Shown here: one piece after another, positions 48,164 through 60,859 of the stretch
How the letters are laid out: every line of letters starts with the position of its first letter
How positions within the stretch are numbered: the first letter of the stretch is position 1
Assembly (NCBI RefSeq): GCF_002797755.1
Contig: NZ_PGFI01000011.1
Location: forward strand, 1,674,001 to 1,738,000
Direction: 5' to 3'
DNA from: Brevirhabdus pacifica
GTDB lineage: Bacteria > Pseudomonadota > Alphaproteobacteria > Rhodobacterales > Rhodobacteraceae
DNA: 64,000 bases
Notes under the pieces: generated by a model
Told to the model about the DNA's origin: nothing
Databases searched by the model: none
The model's input: the letters and a program-made list of their open reading frames with translations, nothing else
Made by a program: the position numbers and the translations under genes

Positions 48164-49627
48164 ATGAGCCTCAACATCGCCTTCGACAACAGCTATGCCC
48201 GCCTGCCCGAGCGTTTCTACGCGCGGCTCGACCCGACGCCGGTCCGTGCCCCCGCCCTGATCCGCCTCAACCACGCGCTGGCGCAGGAGCTGGGCCTCGA
48301 CCCCGAGGCGCTGGCGCGGCCCGAGGGCGTGGCGATGCTGTCGGGCAATACCCCGCCCCCGGGGTCCGAGCCTCTGGCCATGGCCTATGCCGGGCACCAG
48401 TTCGGCGGCTGGGTGCCGCAACTCGGCGACGGACGCGCGATCCTGCTGGGCGAGGTCGTGGACCGCACGGGCACCCGCCGCGACATCCAGTTGAAGGGCG
48501 CGGGGCCGACCCCCTTCTCGCGCATGGGCGACGGGCGCGCGGCGCTGGGGCCGGTCCTGCGCGAATACCTGGTTTCCGAGGCGATGCACCGGATGGGCGT
48601 CCGCGCCACGCGCGCGCTGGCCGCCGTTGGCTCGGGTGAGCAGGTGATGCGCGAAACCGCCCTGCCCGGCGCCATCCTGACCCGCGTCGCCCGCAGCCAC
48701 ATCCGCGTCGGCACGTTCCAGTTCTTTGCCGCCCGCCAGGACCGCGATGCGTTGCAGGCGCTTTGCGATCATGCCATCGCCCGGCACTACCCCGAGGCTG
48801 ACGGACCGCTGGGCCTTCTGGATGCCGTGGTCGGCGCCCAGGCCCGTCTGATCGCCCACTGGATGGCGGTGGGTTTCGTCCACGGGGTGATGAACACCGA
48901 CAACATGTCCATCGCGGGCGAGACCATCGATTTCGGTCCTTGCGCCTTTCTTGACGGCTACCACCCCGAGAAGGTCTTTTCCTCCATCGACCGCCACGGG
49001 CGCTATGCCTTCAACCGCCAGGCCGATGTGGCCATGTGGAACCTGGCGCAGCTTGCGACCAGCCTGCTGCCCCTCATCGCCGGCGCGGACGCGACCGAGG
49101 CCGAGGGCGAAGAGGCCGTCGCACGCGCGACCGAGGTGATCCACACCTTCCCCGAGCGTTTCCAGGACGCTTGGGCGGGCCGTTTCGCCGCCAAGCTGGG
49201 CATCGAGGATCCGACCCAGGACGATGTGGCCTTGATCCATTCGCTGCTGGATGTGATGACCGCCGCCAATGCGGATTTCACCAACATTTTCCGCGCCTTG
49301 TCGGGCGACGCCAAGGCCGCCAATCTTGCCCGCCCTGACGAGATCGAGGGGTTCGCCGCCTGGCAAACCCGCTGGCACGAGCGGCTGGGCGGGGCCGACG
49401 CCCTTGCCCGCGCGCAAGAGCAGATGCGCGACACCAACCCCGCCGTCATCCCCCGCAACCACCGGATCGAGGCCGTGATCGCGGCCGCCGTCGGCGGTGA
49501 CATGGCCCCCTTCGGTCAACTGGACGACGCGCTGGCGCGTCCCTTCGATCCGGCGCCCGAGCATGACTGGCTGCGCCATGCGCCGGCGCCGGAGGAAGAG
49601 GTGCGCCAGACCTTCTGCGGCACCTGA
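48164..49627 (+). CDS. selO: SelO/YdiU family protein adenylyltransferase
   Basis: 487-residue pseudokinase-fold enzyme. Visible motifs are YAGHQFGGW, the conserved [19 protein letters not shown] loop, HGVMNTDNM with the catalytic-loop Asp/Asn and [10 protein letters not shown] with the metal-binding DFG-like Asp. The C-terminus is FCGT, a Cys in place of the selenocysteine of animal SelO. The family transfers AMP to Ser/Thr/Tyr of metabolic enzymes under oxidative stress. AAGGA lies 10 bases before the ATG at 48164. Confidence 0.94.
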   Translation: MSLNIAFDNSYARLPERFYARLDPTPVRAPALIRLNHALAQELGLDPEALARPEGVAMLSGNTPPPGSEPLAMAYAGHQFGGWVPQLGDGRAILLGEVVDRTGTRRDIQLKGAGPTPFSRMGDGRAALGPVLREYLVSEAMHRMGVRATRALAAVGSGEQVMRETALPGAILTRVARSHIRVGTFQFFAARQDRDALQALCDHAIARHYPEADGPLGLLDAVVGAQARLIAHWMAVGFVHGVMNTDNMSIAGETIDFGPCAFLDGYHPEKVFSSIDRHGRYAFNRQADVAMWNLAQLATSLLPLIAGADATEAEGEEAVARATEVIHTFPERFQDAWAGRFAAKLGIEDPTQDDVALIHSLLDVMTAANADFTNIFRALSGDAKAANLARPDEIEGFAAWQTRWHERLGGADALARAQEQMRDTNPAVIPRNHRIEAVIAAAVGGDMAPFGQLDDALARPFDPAPEHDWLRHAPAPEEEVRQTFCGT

Positions 49628-49799
49628 GGACGGGCGCCGGCCCCGCCCCGCGCCCCCTGAACCACCGCCGCGCCGTGGGTTCCGCCCCCGCCGGATGCGG
49701 TGCGCGCGGACCCCGCGCCGGCCATGCGTGGCAATCTCGACCGTTTCCCGATGAAGGCTCGCGTGCTACCCAAGCGGGAACCTTTTGACGGAATACATC

Positions 49800-51050
<1,251 letters not shown>

Positions 51051-51071
51051 CCCCCGGGCGGCCGCAGGCAG

Positions 51072-51090
51072 GTTCCCGCCGTTCGGGAAC
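51072..51090. terminator. Stem-loop between antiporter and YihY genes
   Basis: GTTCCCG-CCGTT-CGGGAAC, a perfect 7-bp stem 22 bases past the antiporter stop and 50 before the next start. No T-run, so an operator is also possible. Confidence 0.4.
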
Positions 51091-51140
51091 AAACCTTGCG
51101 GGCGCGGGTTAGCGCTTTGCATTAGCGAAAGGATTTCCCG

Positions 51141-52085
51141 ATGGCCCGTGGTCGCAACGCCCGCTCCCCCTGGCAGATTCCCCCCGCCGGGTGGAAGGAC
51201 ACGTTGTTCCGCATCAAGGACGAGATCGGCGAGGATCACGTCGGGCTGATCGCGGCCGGCGTCGCCTTCTACGGTCTGCTGGCCCTGTTTCCCGGCATCA
51301 CCGCCTGCATGGCCATCGCCGGCCTGCTGACCGAGCCCACGACCATCGTCGATCAGCTTGACCGCATCGGCCAGCTCCTCCCGCCCGAGGCCGCCAGCAT
51401 CATCATCACCCAGGCCCGCGACGTGGCCGGCAGCCAGGAAGGCGGCTTGGGCCTCGCCGCCGTGCTGGGTATCGCCCTGGCGATCTGGTCGGCCTCCAAG
51501 GGGGTCGGCAGCCTTATCGAAGGGCTGAACGTCGCCTATGACGAGAGCGAGAAGCGCGGTTTTGTAAAACTGAAGCTGGTGACGCTGGGGCTGACCGTGA
51601 TGCTGGTGTTCGGCCTGCTGGTGGGCCTGTCGACCTCGCTCGTCGTGCCCGCGATCCTGAGCGCCATCGGCCTGGGCGCCATGGTCGAGTTTCTGCTGGG
51701 CGGCCTGACCTGGGTGGTGATGTTTGCGCTGACCATCTTCGGGCTGGCGGTGTTCTACCGTTACGGCCCCTCGCGCGACAAGCCCGAGTGGCGATGGGTC
51801 ACGCCCGGGGCCGCCGTGGCCTGCGTGCTGTGGCTGATCGGATCGGCCGGCTTTGCCTGGTACGTCGCCAATTTCGGTAGCTACAACGAGACGTTCGGCA
51901 CCCTGGGCGGTGCGATCATCCTGCTGATGTGGCTGTGGCTCTCGGCCTATATCGTTCTGCTGGGCGCCGAGCTGGATGCCGAGCTGGAGGCGCAGACGCG
52001 CTATGACACCACCACCGGCCCAAGCGAGCCGATGGGGCAGCGCGGCGCCGAGAAGGCCGACAACCTGGGCGAGGCTTCCGACTAA
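51141..52085 (+). CDS. YihY/UPF0761 (BrkB-like) inner-membrane protein
   Basis: 314 residues with about six membrane segments. DHVGLIAAGVAFYGLLALFPG near residue 32 and the later RYGPSRDKPEWRWVTPGA are hallmarks of the YihY/BrkB family, whose function is not established. AAAGGA lies 7 bases before the ATG. The hydrophilic C-terminal tail ends with LGEASD. A strong bidirectional terminator follows. Confidence 0.92.
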   Translation: MARGRNARSPWQIPPAGWKDTLFRIKDEIGEDHVGLIAAGVAFYGLLALFPGITACMAIAGLLTEPTTIVDQLDRIGQLLPPEAASIIITQARDVAGSQEGGLGLAAVLGIALAIWSASKGVGSLIEGLNVAYDESEKRGFVKLKLVTLGLTVMLVFGLLVGLSTSLVVPAILSAIGLGAMVEFLLGGLTWVVMFALTIFGLAVFYRYGPSRDKPEWRWVTPGAAVACVLWLIGSAGFAWYVANFGSYNETFGTLGGAIILLMWLWLSAYIVLLGAELDAELEAQTRYDTTTGPSEPMGQRGAEKADNLGEASD

Positions 52086-52106
52086 GGTTCGTCCCGCTAG
52101 AACGTG

Positions 52107-52143
52107 AAAAAGGCCCGCCCGGGATGACCGGGCGGGCCTTTTC
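52107..52143. terminator. Bidirectional Rho-independent terminator
   Basis: AAAAAGGCCCGCCCGG, a 5-base loop, then CCGGGCGGGCCTTTTT: a 12-bp GC-rich stem flanked by A5 and T5, between the converging YihY and rhlE genes. It serves both strands. Confidence 0.95.
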
Positions 52144-52169
52144 ATTCATGGGTCCGTAGAGGGCCGCGA

Positions 52170-53480
52170 TCAGGCCGCGGTGCGGCGCCGACGCTGCTGC
52201 TGACGGCGCTGGCCGCCGTTGCCGCCACCACCGTTGCCGCCCTTGGGGCCGCCGTTGCCGCCCCCGGCGCCGAACCGGCGGCGTCCGCCACCGCCCCCGC
52301 CGCCGCCGCCGCGACGACCGTTCTTGCTGCCCTCTTCGACCGCGCCGCCTTCCCAGGGGGTGCCGCCGGCCACCGGGATGGTGATCTTCATCACCTTCTG
52401 GATCTGCTTCAGCTCACCCATCTCGTCGGGTGCGCAGAAGGCCACAGCCTTGCCGTCGGCCCCGGCGCGCGCCGTGCGGCCGATCCGGTGTACATAGTTC
52501 TCGGGCACGTTGGGCAGGTCGAAGTTGTAGACGTGGCGCACCTCGGGAATGTCGAGGCCGCGGGCCGCGACATCGGTTGCCACCAGGATCTCTTCCTCGC
52601 CCGAGCGGAAGGCCGCGATGGCCCGCTCACGCTGGCCTTGGCTTTTGTTGCCGTGGACCGACACTGCCGAGAAGCCGGCCGCGACCAGCGATTTCTTCAG
52701 CTTCTCCGAGCCGTGCTTGGTACGGCCGAAAACGATCGCCAGCTCGCCGGGATGCTTTTTCAGATAATCCATCAGCAGCGCGGGCTTGTCGCCCTTCTGC
52801 ACGTAATGGACCGACTGCAGGATCTTGTCGGCGGCCTTGCCCGGGGGGTTTACCTGCACGCGCGCGGCGTTGGTCAGGTAGGTCTCGGCCAGTTCGGCCA
52901 TCTGCTTGGGCATGGTCGCCGAGAAAAGCAGCGTCTGGCGCTCTTTCGGCAGCAGGGCCGCGATCTTGCGCAGGGCGTGGATGAAGCCCAGGTCCAGCAT
53001 CTGGTCGGCCTCGTCCAGCACTAGAAAACGGGTCTGGTCCAGGCGAAGCGCCCGGCGATCCAGGATATCCAGCAGGCGACCGGGGGTCGCGACCAGGACA
53101 TCCGTGCCCCGGCGCAGGCGGTTGATCTGTGCGCCGATCGACGCGCCGCCAACGACCAACTCCACCCGCATGTGGGTGTTGCGGGTGAACTGCTCCAGCG
53201 AGACCGAGATCTGCTTGGCCAGCTCACGCGTGGGGGCCAGGATCAGACCGCGGCAGGTCTGGGCGTCGGGCTTGCTGCCGATGCGCGACAGCTGGTCGAT
53301 CAGGGGCAGGCCGAAGGCCGCGGTCTTGCCGGTGCCCGTCTGGGCAAGGCCCATGACGTCACGCCCTTCCAGCACCAGCGGAATCGCCTTGGCCTGGATC
53401 GGGGTGGGATCGGTCAGACCGGCGTCGGTGACGCGCTTGGCCAGGGCTTCGGTCAGCCCGAGTTCCTCGAAATAATTCAA
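52170..53480 (-). CDS. rhlE: DEAD-box RNA helicase RhlE
   Basis: 436 residues. The Q motif (DPTPIQAKAIP), Walker A (AQTGTGKTA), DEAD box (VLDEADQML), SAT and HRIGRTARAG give a complete helicase core (about 1-375). The last 60 residues form a Gly/Arg/Gln-rich tail with a run of Gly, typical of RNA-binding extensions. The start is a TTG at 53480 with AAAGGA 6 bases upstream; this agrees with the N-terminus NYFEELGL. It remodels RNA during ribosome assembly or turnover. Confidence 0.93.
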   Translation of the reverse strand: MNYFEELGLTEALAKRVTDAGLTDPTPIQAKAIPLVLEGRDVMGLAQTGTGKTAAFGLPLIDQLSRIGSKPDAQTCRGLILAPTRELAKQISVSLEQFTRNTHMRVELVVGGASIGAQINRLRRGTDVLVATPGRLLDILDRRALRLDQTRFLVLDEADQMLDLGFIHALRKIAALLPKERQTLLFSATMPKQMAELAETYLTNAARVQVNPPGKAADKILQSVHYVQKGDKPALLMDYLKKHPGELAIVFGRTKHGSEKLKKSLVAAGFSAVSVHGNKSQGQRERAIAAFRSGEEEILVATDVAARGLDIPEVRHVYNFDLPNVPENYVHRIGRTARAGADGKAVAFCAPDEMGELKQIQKVMKITIPVAGGTPWEGGAVEEGSKNGRRGGGGGGGGGRRRFGAGGGNGGPKGGNGGGGNGGQRRQQQRRRRTAA

Positions 53481-53966
53481 TGTTTATCCTTTCGGCCGGC
53501 TGTCCGCCGGCAGATGAACGCAGAGCCCCTGCCCCGCATCACGACCGATAGGTCGCAATTCGGGCGCGGGCGATCTCCGCACGGGTTGCGCAGGACGCTG
53601 ATCCCGGGACCGTATGTCCGCGAAACCGCCGCTGCGCCGGACCCTGCGTGATATGGGTACCTGGAATTGGGTGCGACGCCCTGCGGGCCGGTGATCCCCG
53701 GCTATTCAGCTGTCTGCTCACGCGGCAGAAGGCGTCGGTCCCGGTGCAGATGGGGCTTTTTGACGCCCGTGTCAACCGCCCCCGTCGCCGCGGGCCGGGG
53801 CGCGCGCGGACCCGGCGGCAGCGAAACGCACCCAGGAGCGTTGCACGACGGCCCCGCCCCGCCGACGGGCCGATGCCCCCTTGCGGTCGCGGCGCCCCCG
53901 GACCAGAATTGGGGGCTCCCGGGCCGCGGTGCCTCCGTTCCGCCCCCTCTCCATCGCAGGCAGACC
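53481..53966. other. 486-base intergenic region between rhlE and fur
   Basis: The longest gene-free stretch in the window. The frames crossing it are shadows with odd composition and no start signals. I see no tRNA arms, no strong terminator and no clear promoter. It should contain the divergent rhlE and fur promoters and might hold a small RNA. Confidence 0.6.
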
Positions 53967-54380
53967 ATGACCGAGACCATCATCGCCCGCTGCGAAGCCC
54001 GCGGCCTTCGCCTCACCGAACAGCGCCGCGTCATCGCCGACGTGCTGCAACAGGCCACCGACCACCCCGATGTCGAAGAGCTTTTCGCCCGCGCCTCCGC
54101 GCGCGACGCCCGCATCTCCATCGCCACGGTCTACCGCACGGTCAAACTGTTCGAAGAGACGGGCATCCTGGAAAAGCACGAGTTCGGCGACGGCCGCGCC
54201 CGCTACGAGCCTGCCGACCGCGACCACCACGACCACCTGATCGACCTGAATTCGGGCGAGGTGGTGGAATTCGTCGACCCCGAGATCGAGAAGCTTCAGG
54301 AGCGCATCGCCGAGAAGCTGGGCTACCGCCTGAAGGGGCACCGGCTGGAACTCTACGCCGTGCCCCTTGAAAAGGGCTGA
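53967..54380 (+). CDS. fur: Fur-family transcriptional regulator (Fur/Mur type)
   Basis: 137 residues. The N-terminal winged helix-turn-helix (about 1-80, with RISIATVYRTVKLFEE as recognition region) is followed by the metal-sensing dimerisation domain with DHHDHLIDLNSGEVVEF (HHDH at 87-90). It has a single Cys (C9), so the structural CxxC zinc site of E. coli Fur is absent, as in alphaproteobacterial Fur/Mur. It could respond to iron or manganese. The ATG at 53967 gives the expected start; the upstream open frame is spurious. Confidence 0.9.
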   Translation: MTETIIARCEARGLRLTEQRRVIADVLQQATDHPDVEELFARASARDARISIATVYRTVKLFEETGILEKHEFGDGRARYEPADRDHHDHLIDLNSGEVVEFVDPEIEKLQERIAEKLGYRLKGHRLELYAVPLEKG

Positions 54381-54455
54381 CTGGCCCCTTCCCCGACACC
54401 GTCCCGCACCGCCCCACGATCCGCACCCCCCGTCCCCACCCCTGGAGCCCCGCCC

Positions 54456-55394
54456 ATGTCCGACAATCTGCGCGGGATGATCCTGATGGTCGCCGCGATG
54501 GCGGGTTTCGCCCTCGAGGACATGTTCATCAAATCCGTCTCGGCGGTGCTGCCGACGGGCCAGATCCTGGCGATGCTGGGCCTGGGTGGCGCGCTCATTT
54601 TTGCTGCCCTTGCCACGCGCCGGGGCGACACGGTCTTCTCGCCGCTGTTCTTCCTGCGCCCCGTCATGCTGCGCAACCTGGCCGAGGTGATCGGCACCAT
54701 GGGCTTTGTCACCGCCATCGTGCTGACGCCGCTGTCCTCGGCCTCGGCCATCCTGCAGGCCACGCCCCTGATGGTGACCTTCGGCGCGGCCCTCTTCTTC
54801 CGCGAGGCCGTCGGCTGGCGCCGCAGCCTGGCCATCGCCATCGGCTTTGCCGGCGTGCTGATGATCATCCGCCCGGGCATGGAGGGGTTCCGCCCCGCTT
54901 CGCTTTTCGCCGTCCTCGGGGTTGCGGGCCTCGCGACGCGCGATCTGGCCACCCGCGCCGTTCCGCGCAGCGTCTCGTCAATGGTGCTCTCGACCTATGC
55001 CTTCGCGATGCTGGTGCCGACGGGGCTGATCCTGCTGGCCTTCTCGGGCGGCGCCCACCTGCCCGACGCGGTGTCGCTGGCACAGCTGGGCGGCGGGCTT
55101 TTCGTCGGCGTGCTGGCCTATTACGCCATCGTGGCGGCCATGCGCGTGGGCGAAGTCGCCGTCGTCACCCCCTTTCGCTATACGCGGCTGATCTTCGCGC
55201 TGGTGATCGGCGTGCTGGTCTTCGACGAGGCGCCCGATTTCTGGACCCTCGGCGGCGCCACCCTGATCATCGGCTCGGGCCTCTATACCTTGATGCGGGA
55301 GCTGCGGCTGGGCCGTCGGCGCCTTGCCACGGCCAATGCCTTCGCGCCGGGCGACGGCGGCGGCCGGCTGCGTTCGGGGCCCCCTGCTCCCTGA
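54456..55394 (+). CDS. DMT-family (EamA) transporter
   Basis: 312 residues with ten membrane segments in two EamA repeats; NLAEVIGTMGFVTAIVLTPLSSASAILQATPL and the mirrored VTPFRYTRLIFALVIGVLVFDE are the repeat ends. The C-terminal 30 residues are hydrophilic. GGAG lies 8 bases before the ATG. It follows fur by 75 bases on the same strand and may be co-transcribed, but the substrate is not evident. It is only distantly similar to the DMT protein at 34451. Confidence 0.88.
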   Translation: MSDNLRGMILMVAAMAGFALEDMFIKSVSAVLPTGQILAMLGLGGALIFAALATRRGDTVFSPLFFLRPVMLRNLAEVIGTMGFVTAIVLTPLSSASAILQATPLMVTFGAALFFREAVGWRRSLAIAIGFAGVLMIIRPGMEGFRPASLFAVLGVAGLATRDLATRAVPRSVSSMVLSTYAFAMLVPTGLILLAFSGGAHLPDAVSLAQLGGGLFVGVLAYYAIVAAMRVGEVAVVTPFRYTRLIFALVIGVLVFDEAPDFWTLGGATLIIGSGLYTLMRELRLGRRRLATANAFAPGDGGGRLRSGPPAP

Positions 55395-56804
<1,410 letters not shown>

Positions 56805-56876
56805 TCACAACCCGGTCGGCGGCCCCGCCGCCGACCGCCACCGCCGGCCACTACCGGGGCTGGCCCGCCCCGCCCC

Positions 56877-56911
56877 CAGCTTCACTGTCGCTCAAATATC
56901 CCCGCCGGAGG
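56877..56911. repeat. Dispersed intergenic element, copy 2
   Basis: CTTCACTGTCG followed by AAATATCCC, related to the copy at 15573-15600. It overlaps the anmK stop codon (56892-56894) and extends past it. Confidence 0.5.
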
Positions 56912-58052
56912 TAACCGGTCGCCCGAGGCCGGGCCGGTCCCCGGCCAGTTGCACGCCGTCCGGCCGGCTGATCCGCCCGCCGCCCACCGCCGCCGCGACA
57001 CCCGTGGTGGCCCGGCAGCTCGTCGGTAATCCCCGCGCCACCCGCACCGCGAGATAGGCGAATGCCTGCGCCTCCAGCATGTCGCCATCCAGCCCCACCG
57101 CCTCGACCGGCCGCACCGGGCAGCCGCAGCGGCGGGAAAGCTCGGACATCATCACCGGATGGTGGCGCCCGCCGCCGGTCACCAGGATCTCGCCCGGCGC
57201 CTCAGGGCAATGCTCCAGCCCAACCGCGACCGAGGCCGCCGCCACCGCGCAGAGCGTGGCCGCCGCGTCGCCGTCGTCCAACCCGTCCAGCCACCGCGCC
57301 AGGTCCGGAAAATCGTTTCTGTCTAGGGACTTGGGAGGGCGCTTGAAGAAGAAGGGATGGCGCAGGAACCGGGCGACGATCTCCTCGTCGATCACGCCCG
57401 TCGCCGCCAGCGCGCCGCCCGCGTCATACCCCTGACCCAGACGCGCCTGCACCAGATCGTTGAGGGGCGCGTTGGCGGGCCCGGTGTCGAAGGCCAGGAT
57501 CGCCCCCTCGGCCAGCGGCGAACCAGGCCGCGGGTCAACCCAGGTCAGGTTGCCGACCCCGCCCAGGTTCAGAAAGGCCAGCGGCCCCTCGGCGCCGATC
57601 CAGCGGGCGCAGGCATGGTGGAAGAACGGCGCCAGCGGCGCCCCCTCGCCCCCCAGCTCCACGTCCGAGCTGCGGAAATCCCACACCACCGGCTGGCCCA
57701 GCACCTCGGCCAGCACCTGCCCATCACCGGCCTGGTGGGTGCCGCGTCCGCGTGGCTCGTGGGCCAGGGTCTGGCCGTGAAACCCCACCAGCTCGTAGCC
57801 CTCGAAGCGGCTCAGAAGGCGGGCATGCTCGGTCTCGATCAGCTCGGCCACCGCCTCGACCCCCGGCTCGCCGGGCCAGCGCCCGAAGGCGGCCGCGATC
57901 CGGCGCCGGTCGGCCTCGCCGCGCTCAAGGTAGGCGCTCTCCCCGAACTCCAGGATCTCTTCGCCGTCGGTGCGCAGCATCGCCGCGTCCACCCCGTCCA
58001 GCGAGGTGCCCGACATCGTGCCCAAGGCCCAGACCGGCCCCTGTTTCAACAT
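56892..58052 (-). CDS. anmK: Anhydro-N-acetylmuramic acid kinase
   Basis: 386 residues of the ASKHA fold. [16 protein letters not shown] (about 12-27) is the ATP loop, [11 protein letters not shown] and [12 protein letters not shown] follow, and [12 protein letters not shown] and [11 protein letters not shown] complete the AnmK signature. It phosphorylates and hydrolyses 1,6-anhydro-MurNAc recovered from cell-wall turnover to MurNAc-6-phosphate. AAGGGAAAG lies before the ATG at 58052. Divergent from tyrS, an arrangement common in alphaproteobacteria. Confidence 0.94.
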   Translation of the reverse strand: MLKQGPVWALGTMSGTSLDGVDAAMLRTDGEEILEFGESAYLERGEADRRRIAAAFGRWPGEPGVEAVAELIETEHARLLSRFEGYELVGFHGQTLAHEPRGRGTHQAGDGQVLAEVLGQPVVWDFRSSDVELGGEGAPLAPFFHHACARWIGAEGPLAFLNLGGVGNLTWVDPRPGSPLAEGAILAFDTGPANAPLNDLVQARLGQGYDAGGALAATGVIDEEIVARFLRHPFFFKRPPKSLDRNDFPDLARWLDGLDDGDAAATLCAVAAASVAVGLEHCPEAPGEILVTGGGRHHPVMMSELSRRCGCPVRPVEAVGLDGDMLEAQAFAYLAVRVARGLPTSCRATTGVAAAVGGGRISRPDGVQLAGDRPGLGRPVTSGGDI

Positions 58053-58089
58053 GGACTTTCCCTTGCTGCACTGCCCGGATATAGAAGCA

Positions 58090-58106
58090 TCCATTCAGAG
58101 AATGGA
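58090..58106 (+). promoter_or_regulatory. Hairpin in the tyrS leader
   Basis: TCCATTC-AGA-GAATGGA, a perfect 7-bp stem ending 10 bases before the tyrS ATG. The only ribosome-site-like GGA is in its 3' arm, so it could limit initiation. Confidence 0.4.
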
Positions 58107-58116
58107 CGCAAATCAC

Positions 58117-59379
58117 ATGGCATACCACCCGAAATCGGAGTTCCTGCGGATCATGATCGAGCGCGGCTTTCTGGCCGACTGCACCGATTATCAGGGGCTG
58201 GACGAGGCGCTTCTTGAAGGGGGTATGCCGGGATATATCGGGTTCGACGCCACGGCCCGGTCGCTGCACGTGGGCAGCCTGATCCAGATCATGATGCTGC
58301 GCTGGATGCAGAAATGTGGCCAGAAGCCCATCGTGCTGATGGGCGGCGGCACCACCAAGGTGGGCGATCCCAGCTTCCGCGCCGACGAGCGCCCGCTGCT
58401 GACGCCCGCCCAGATCGACGACAACATCGCCGGCATCCGGCAGGTGTTCTCGCGCTATCTCGACTTCGGGGACGCGCCCACCGGCGCCTTGATGCTCAAC
58501 AACGCCGAATGGCTCGAGGATCTGAACTACCTCGAGTTCCTGCGCGATATCGGCCGGCATTTCTCGGTCAACCGCATGCTGGCCTTCGAGTCGGTGAAAT
58601 CCCGCCTCGACCGGGAACAGTCGCTGAGCTTTCTGGAATTCAACTACATGATCCTGCAGGCCTACGACTTCCTCGAGCTGAACCGCCGCTACGGCTGCCG
58701 GCTTCAGATGGGCGGCTCGGACCAGTGGGGCAATATCGTCAACGGCATCGACCTGACCCGCCGGGTGCTGGACCACGAGATCTACGGTCTGACCTCGCCG
58801 CTGCTGACCACCTCGGACGGCAAGAAGATGGGAAAGACCGCCGACGGCGCGATCTGGCTCAACGCCGATATGCGCGCGCCCTACGAGTTCTGGCAGTTCT
58901 GGCGCAACACCAACGACGCCGATGTGGGCCGCTTCCTCAAGCTCTACACCGAACTGCCGGTCGAGGAATGCGACCGTCTGGGCGCGCTGGAGGGATCCGA
59001 GATCAACGCCGCCAAGATCCGCCTTGCCAACGAGGTCACGACCCTCGCCCACGGTCCCGAGGCCGCCGCCGCCGCCGAGGCCACCGCCCGCGAGGTCTTC
59101 GAAAAGGGCGGCGTGGGCGACGACCTGCCCACCGTCACCTTGGCGCCGGGCGACTTTCCCATCGACGGGCACAGCATCTCGGCCCAGCAGATGTTTGTGG
59201 CCGCCGGGCTGACCAAGTCGGGCAAGGACACAAAACGCCTCTTCGCCGAGGGTGGCGCGCGCATCGACGACGCGCCCGCCGACGACCCGGCCCGGCTTTT
59301 CACCGCCGCGGATCTGGCCCGCCCCGTCAAGCTCTCGGCCGGCAGAAAGCGCCACGCCCTGGTCACCCTGGCCGACTGA
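58117..59379 (+). CDS. tyrS: Tyrosyl-tRNA synthetase
   Basis: 420 residues, class I. The HIGH-like motif is LHVGSL (about 46-51), the tyrosine/ATP site has [10 protein letters not shown], and the KMSKS counterpart is KKMGKT. The C-terminal S4-like RNA-binding domain carries [17 protein letters not shown]. It charges tRNA-Tyr. The ATG at 58117 gives the conserved opening AYHPKSEFL; earlier in-frame ATGs at 58051 and 58102 overlap the anmK promoter region. Confidence 0.96.
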   Translation: MAYHPKSEFLRIMIERGFLADCTDYQGLDEALLEGGMPGYIGFDATARSLHVGSLIQIMMLRWMQKCGQKPIVLMGGGTTKVGDPSFRADERPLLTPAQIDDNIAGIRQVFSRYLDFGDAPTGALMLNNAEWLEDLNYLEFLRDIGRHFSVNRMLAFESVKSRLDREQSLSFLEFNYMILQAYDFLELNRRYGCRLQMGGSDQWGNIVNGIDLTRRVLDHEIYGLTSPLLTTSDGKKMGKTADGAIWLNADMRAPYEFWQFWRNTNDADVGRFLKLYTELPVEECDRLGALEGSEINAAKIRLANEVTTLAHGPEAAAAAEATAREVFEKGGVGDDLPTVTLAPGDFPIDGHSISAQQMFVAAGLTKSGKDTKRLFAEGGARIDDAPADDPARLFTAADLARPVKLSAGRKRHALVTLAD

Positions 59380-59398
59380 CCCCGGGCGTAGATCGAAC

Positions 59399-59423
59399 AA
59401 AGGGCGGCCCCGCGCCGCCCTTT
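59399..59423 (+). terminator. Stem-loop terminator after tyrS
   Basis: AAAGGGCGGC-N5-GCCGCCCTTT, a perfect 10-bp stem 20 bases past the tyrS stop. The T-run is part of the stem end and short. Confidence 0.75.
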
Positions 59424-59586
59424 CGCCCACCCGCGCCGGGCCGCGAACCGGGCGGGCCCAAATCGGCCCGTCGCCGCACCGCCCCCCCTTCAAAGCATCC
59501 CGCCCCGAGGGCCGAGCCGATCCCGGCGTTCCCGCCTCGGCGCCGGAGGCGCGGCCCGGGGCATGGGCGCCCCCCGGCCCCCTCGC

Positions 59587-60651
59587 TCAACGCAGCATCC
59601 AGGTCCCCTTCGGGTGAAAGGCATGGAAGGCGAAGGCAAACATCACGTCATGGGGCAGATCCCGCCCCGCCGCGTCGCGCACCCGCACGTCGCCGATCTG
59701 ACGCCCTTGGGCGATCTCGGCACTGTCCAGCGCCGAGACCTGCCCCGCCTCCCAGCTCAGGGTCACGCCCGCCTCGCTAATCCGGGTCTCGGCCCGCAGC
59801 CGGTCGAGCGGCCAGGCCCGGGTGCCCACCTTGACCACCCGGGCCAGCGGCTTGATGCCGTGAGGCGGCATCTCGCCCCGGTAGAGGAAGGGGCGCGTGC
59901 TGCTGTCATAGCCGGCATAGGGGTTGCGCCCGTAAGCCCGCCCCGCGCCGGGCTGGTCCATCACAAGTCCCTCGGGATTGCGCGCACGGAACTTCTCCCA
60001 GCTTTCCATCCAACTTGGCAGCTGCCGCAGGCTCTGGCCCGTGAACTCGCCGACGATGCCCAGCCCCACCGCCTGCTGCCACCAGCTTTCGGTCTGGCGG
60101 TCATACATCACCATGTCCGAGTTGCGCAGCTTGCCAGTGACGCCAAAGTCCAGCACCCGTCCCTGAAGCCGCCGGTCAAAGGTGATGCCCGAATTGCAGA
60201 GCGGACAGAAGGTGACCGCGACAGGCCGACCGCCGACGCTGTCGTTGACGATCTCGTGCCAGGTCATGTAGCGCAGGGGATAGGCCCGTGGCGTTGCCCC
60301 CTTCAGCTCAAGGGTGATCACCGGCTCCTTGTCGGACAGGCGGCGCTCGGCGCGGGCCTTCACGAACTTCGGATTGCTCAACGCCGGGATCCCGTCGCGC
60401 GGCACGCCCCCCGACATGATCTCCGTGAAGGGCACATCGCTGCGGCTGAAATCCGTCCTCGGCCACTCGGCCCGCCAGAAGGGTGGTGCCCCGCCCGCCT
60501 GGCCCCGAGCCTCGCGCGCCAACGGGCCGCCAACCGCGATTGTGGCCAGCGCACCGCCCATAAGCGCGCGGCGCCCCGGGTGCGCAACAGCGTGGCTTCG
60601 CGCGACGCCAAGGGGTCGCGCAACCTTCGTCTCGTCCGTTCCTGATGTCAT
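59587..60651 (-). CDS. DUF3179 domain-containing protein
   Basis: 354 residues, probably exported: the N-terminus has GRRALMGGALATIAVGG, a twin-arginine-like signal. The mature domain shows TFCPLCNSGITFDRR (paired Cys), then GKLRNSDMVMYDRQTESWWQQ, the hallmark of DUF3179. No function is established; the Cys pair suggests a metal or redox site. GGAGG lies 7 bases before the ATG at 60651; the frame to 60912 is spurious. Confidence 0.88.
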   Translation of the reverse strand: MTSGTDETKVARPLGVARSHAVAHPGRRALMGGALATIAVGGPLAREARGQAGGAPPFWRAEWPRTDFSRSDVPFTEIMSGGVPRDGIPALSNPKFVKARAERRLSDKEPVITLELKGATPRAYPLRYMTWHEIVNDSVGGRPVAVTFCPLCNSGITFDRRLQGRVLDFGVTGKLRNSDMVMYDRQTESWWQQAVGLGIVGEFTGQSLRQLPSWMESWEKFRARNPEGLVMDQPGAGRAYGRNPYAGYDSSTRPFLYRGEMPPHGIKPLARVVKVGTRAWPLDRLRAETRISEAGVTLSWEAGQVSALDSAEIAQGRQIGDVRVRDAAGRDLPHDVMFAFAFHAFHPKGTWMLR

Positions 60652-60859
60652 GACAGCACCTCCCATGCCGGTCCGGCAGCGGGCGGCGGCTGATCCGGAA
60701 ATGCCACGGGAAGGATGAAAGCGCCCGGGCCGGATCACCGCATGCGCGGCCGTCCTCCACAGGCTGACAGGATGGCGGGGGGGCCGATAGCCCCCCTCAC
60801 GCCGCTTTGAAAAGCTCTTACCACGCCGGAAGGCGCGGCAAGGGCCAGGGCATCGCCCC

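Noticed and set aside
53650-53760. Possible tRNA or small RNA near TGGGTACCTGG
   Set aside because: No T-arm consensus and no four-arm folding could be found by eye.
53648-54370. Plus-strand frames overlapping fur and its upstream gap
   Set aside because: Arg/Pro-rich shadow translation; the fur frame is unambiguous from 53967.
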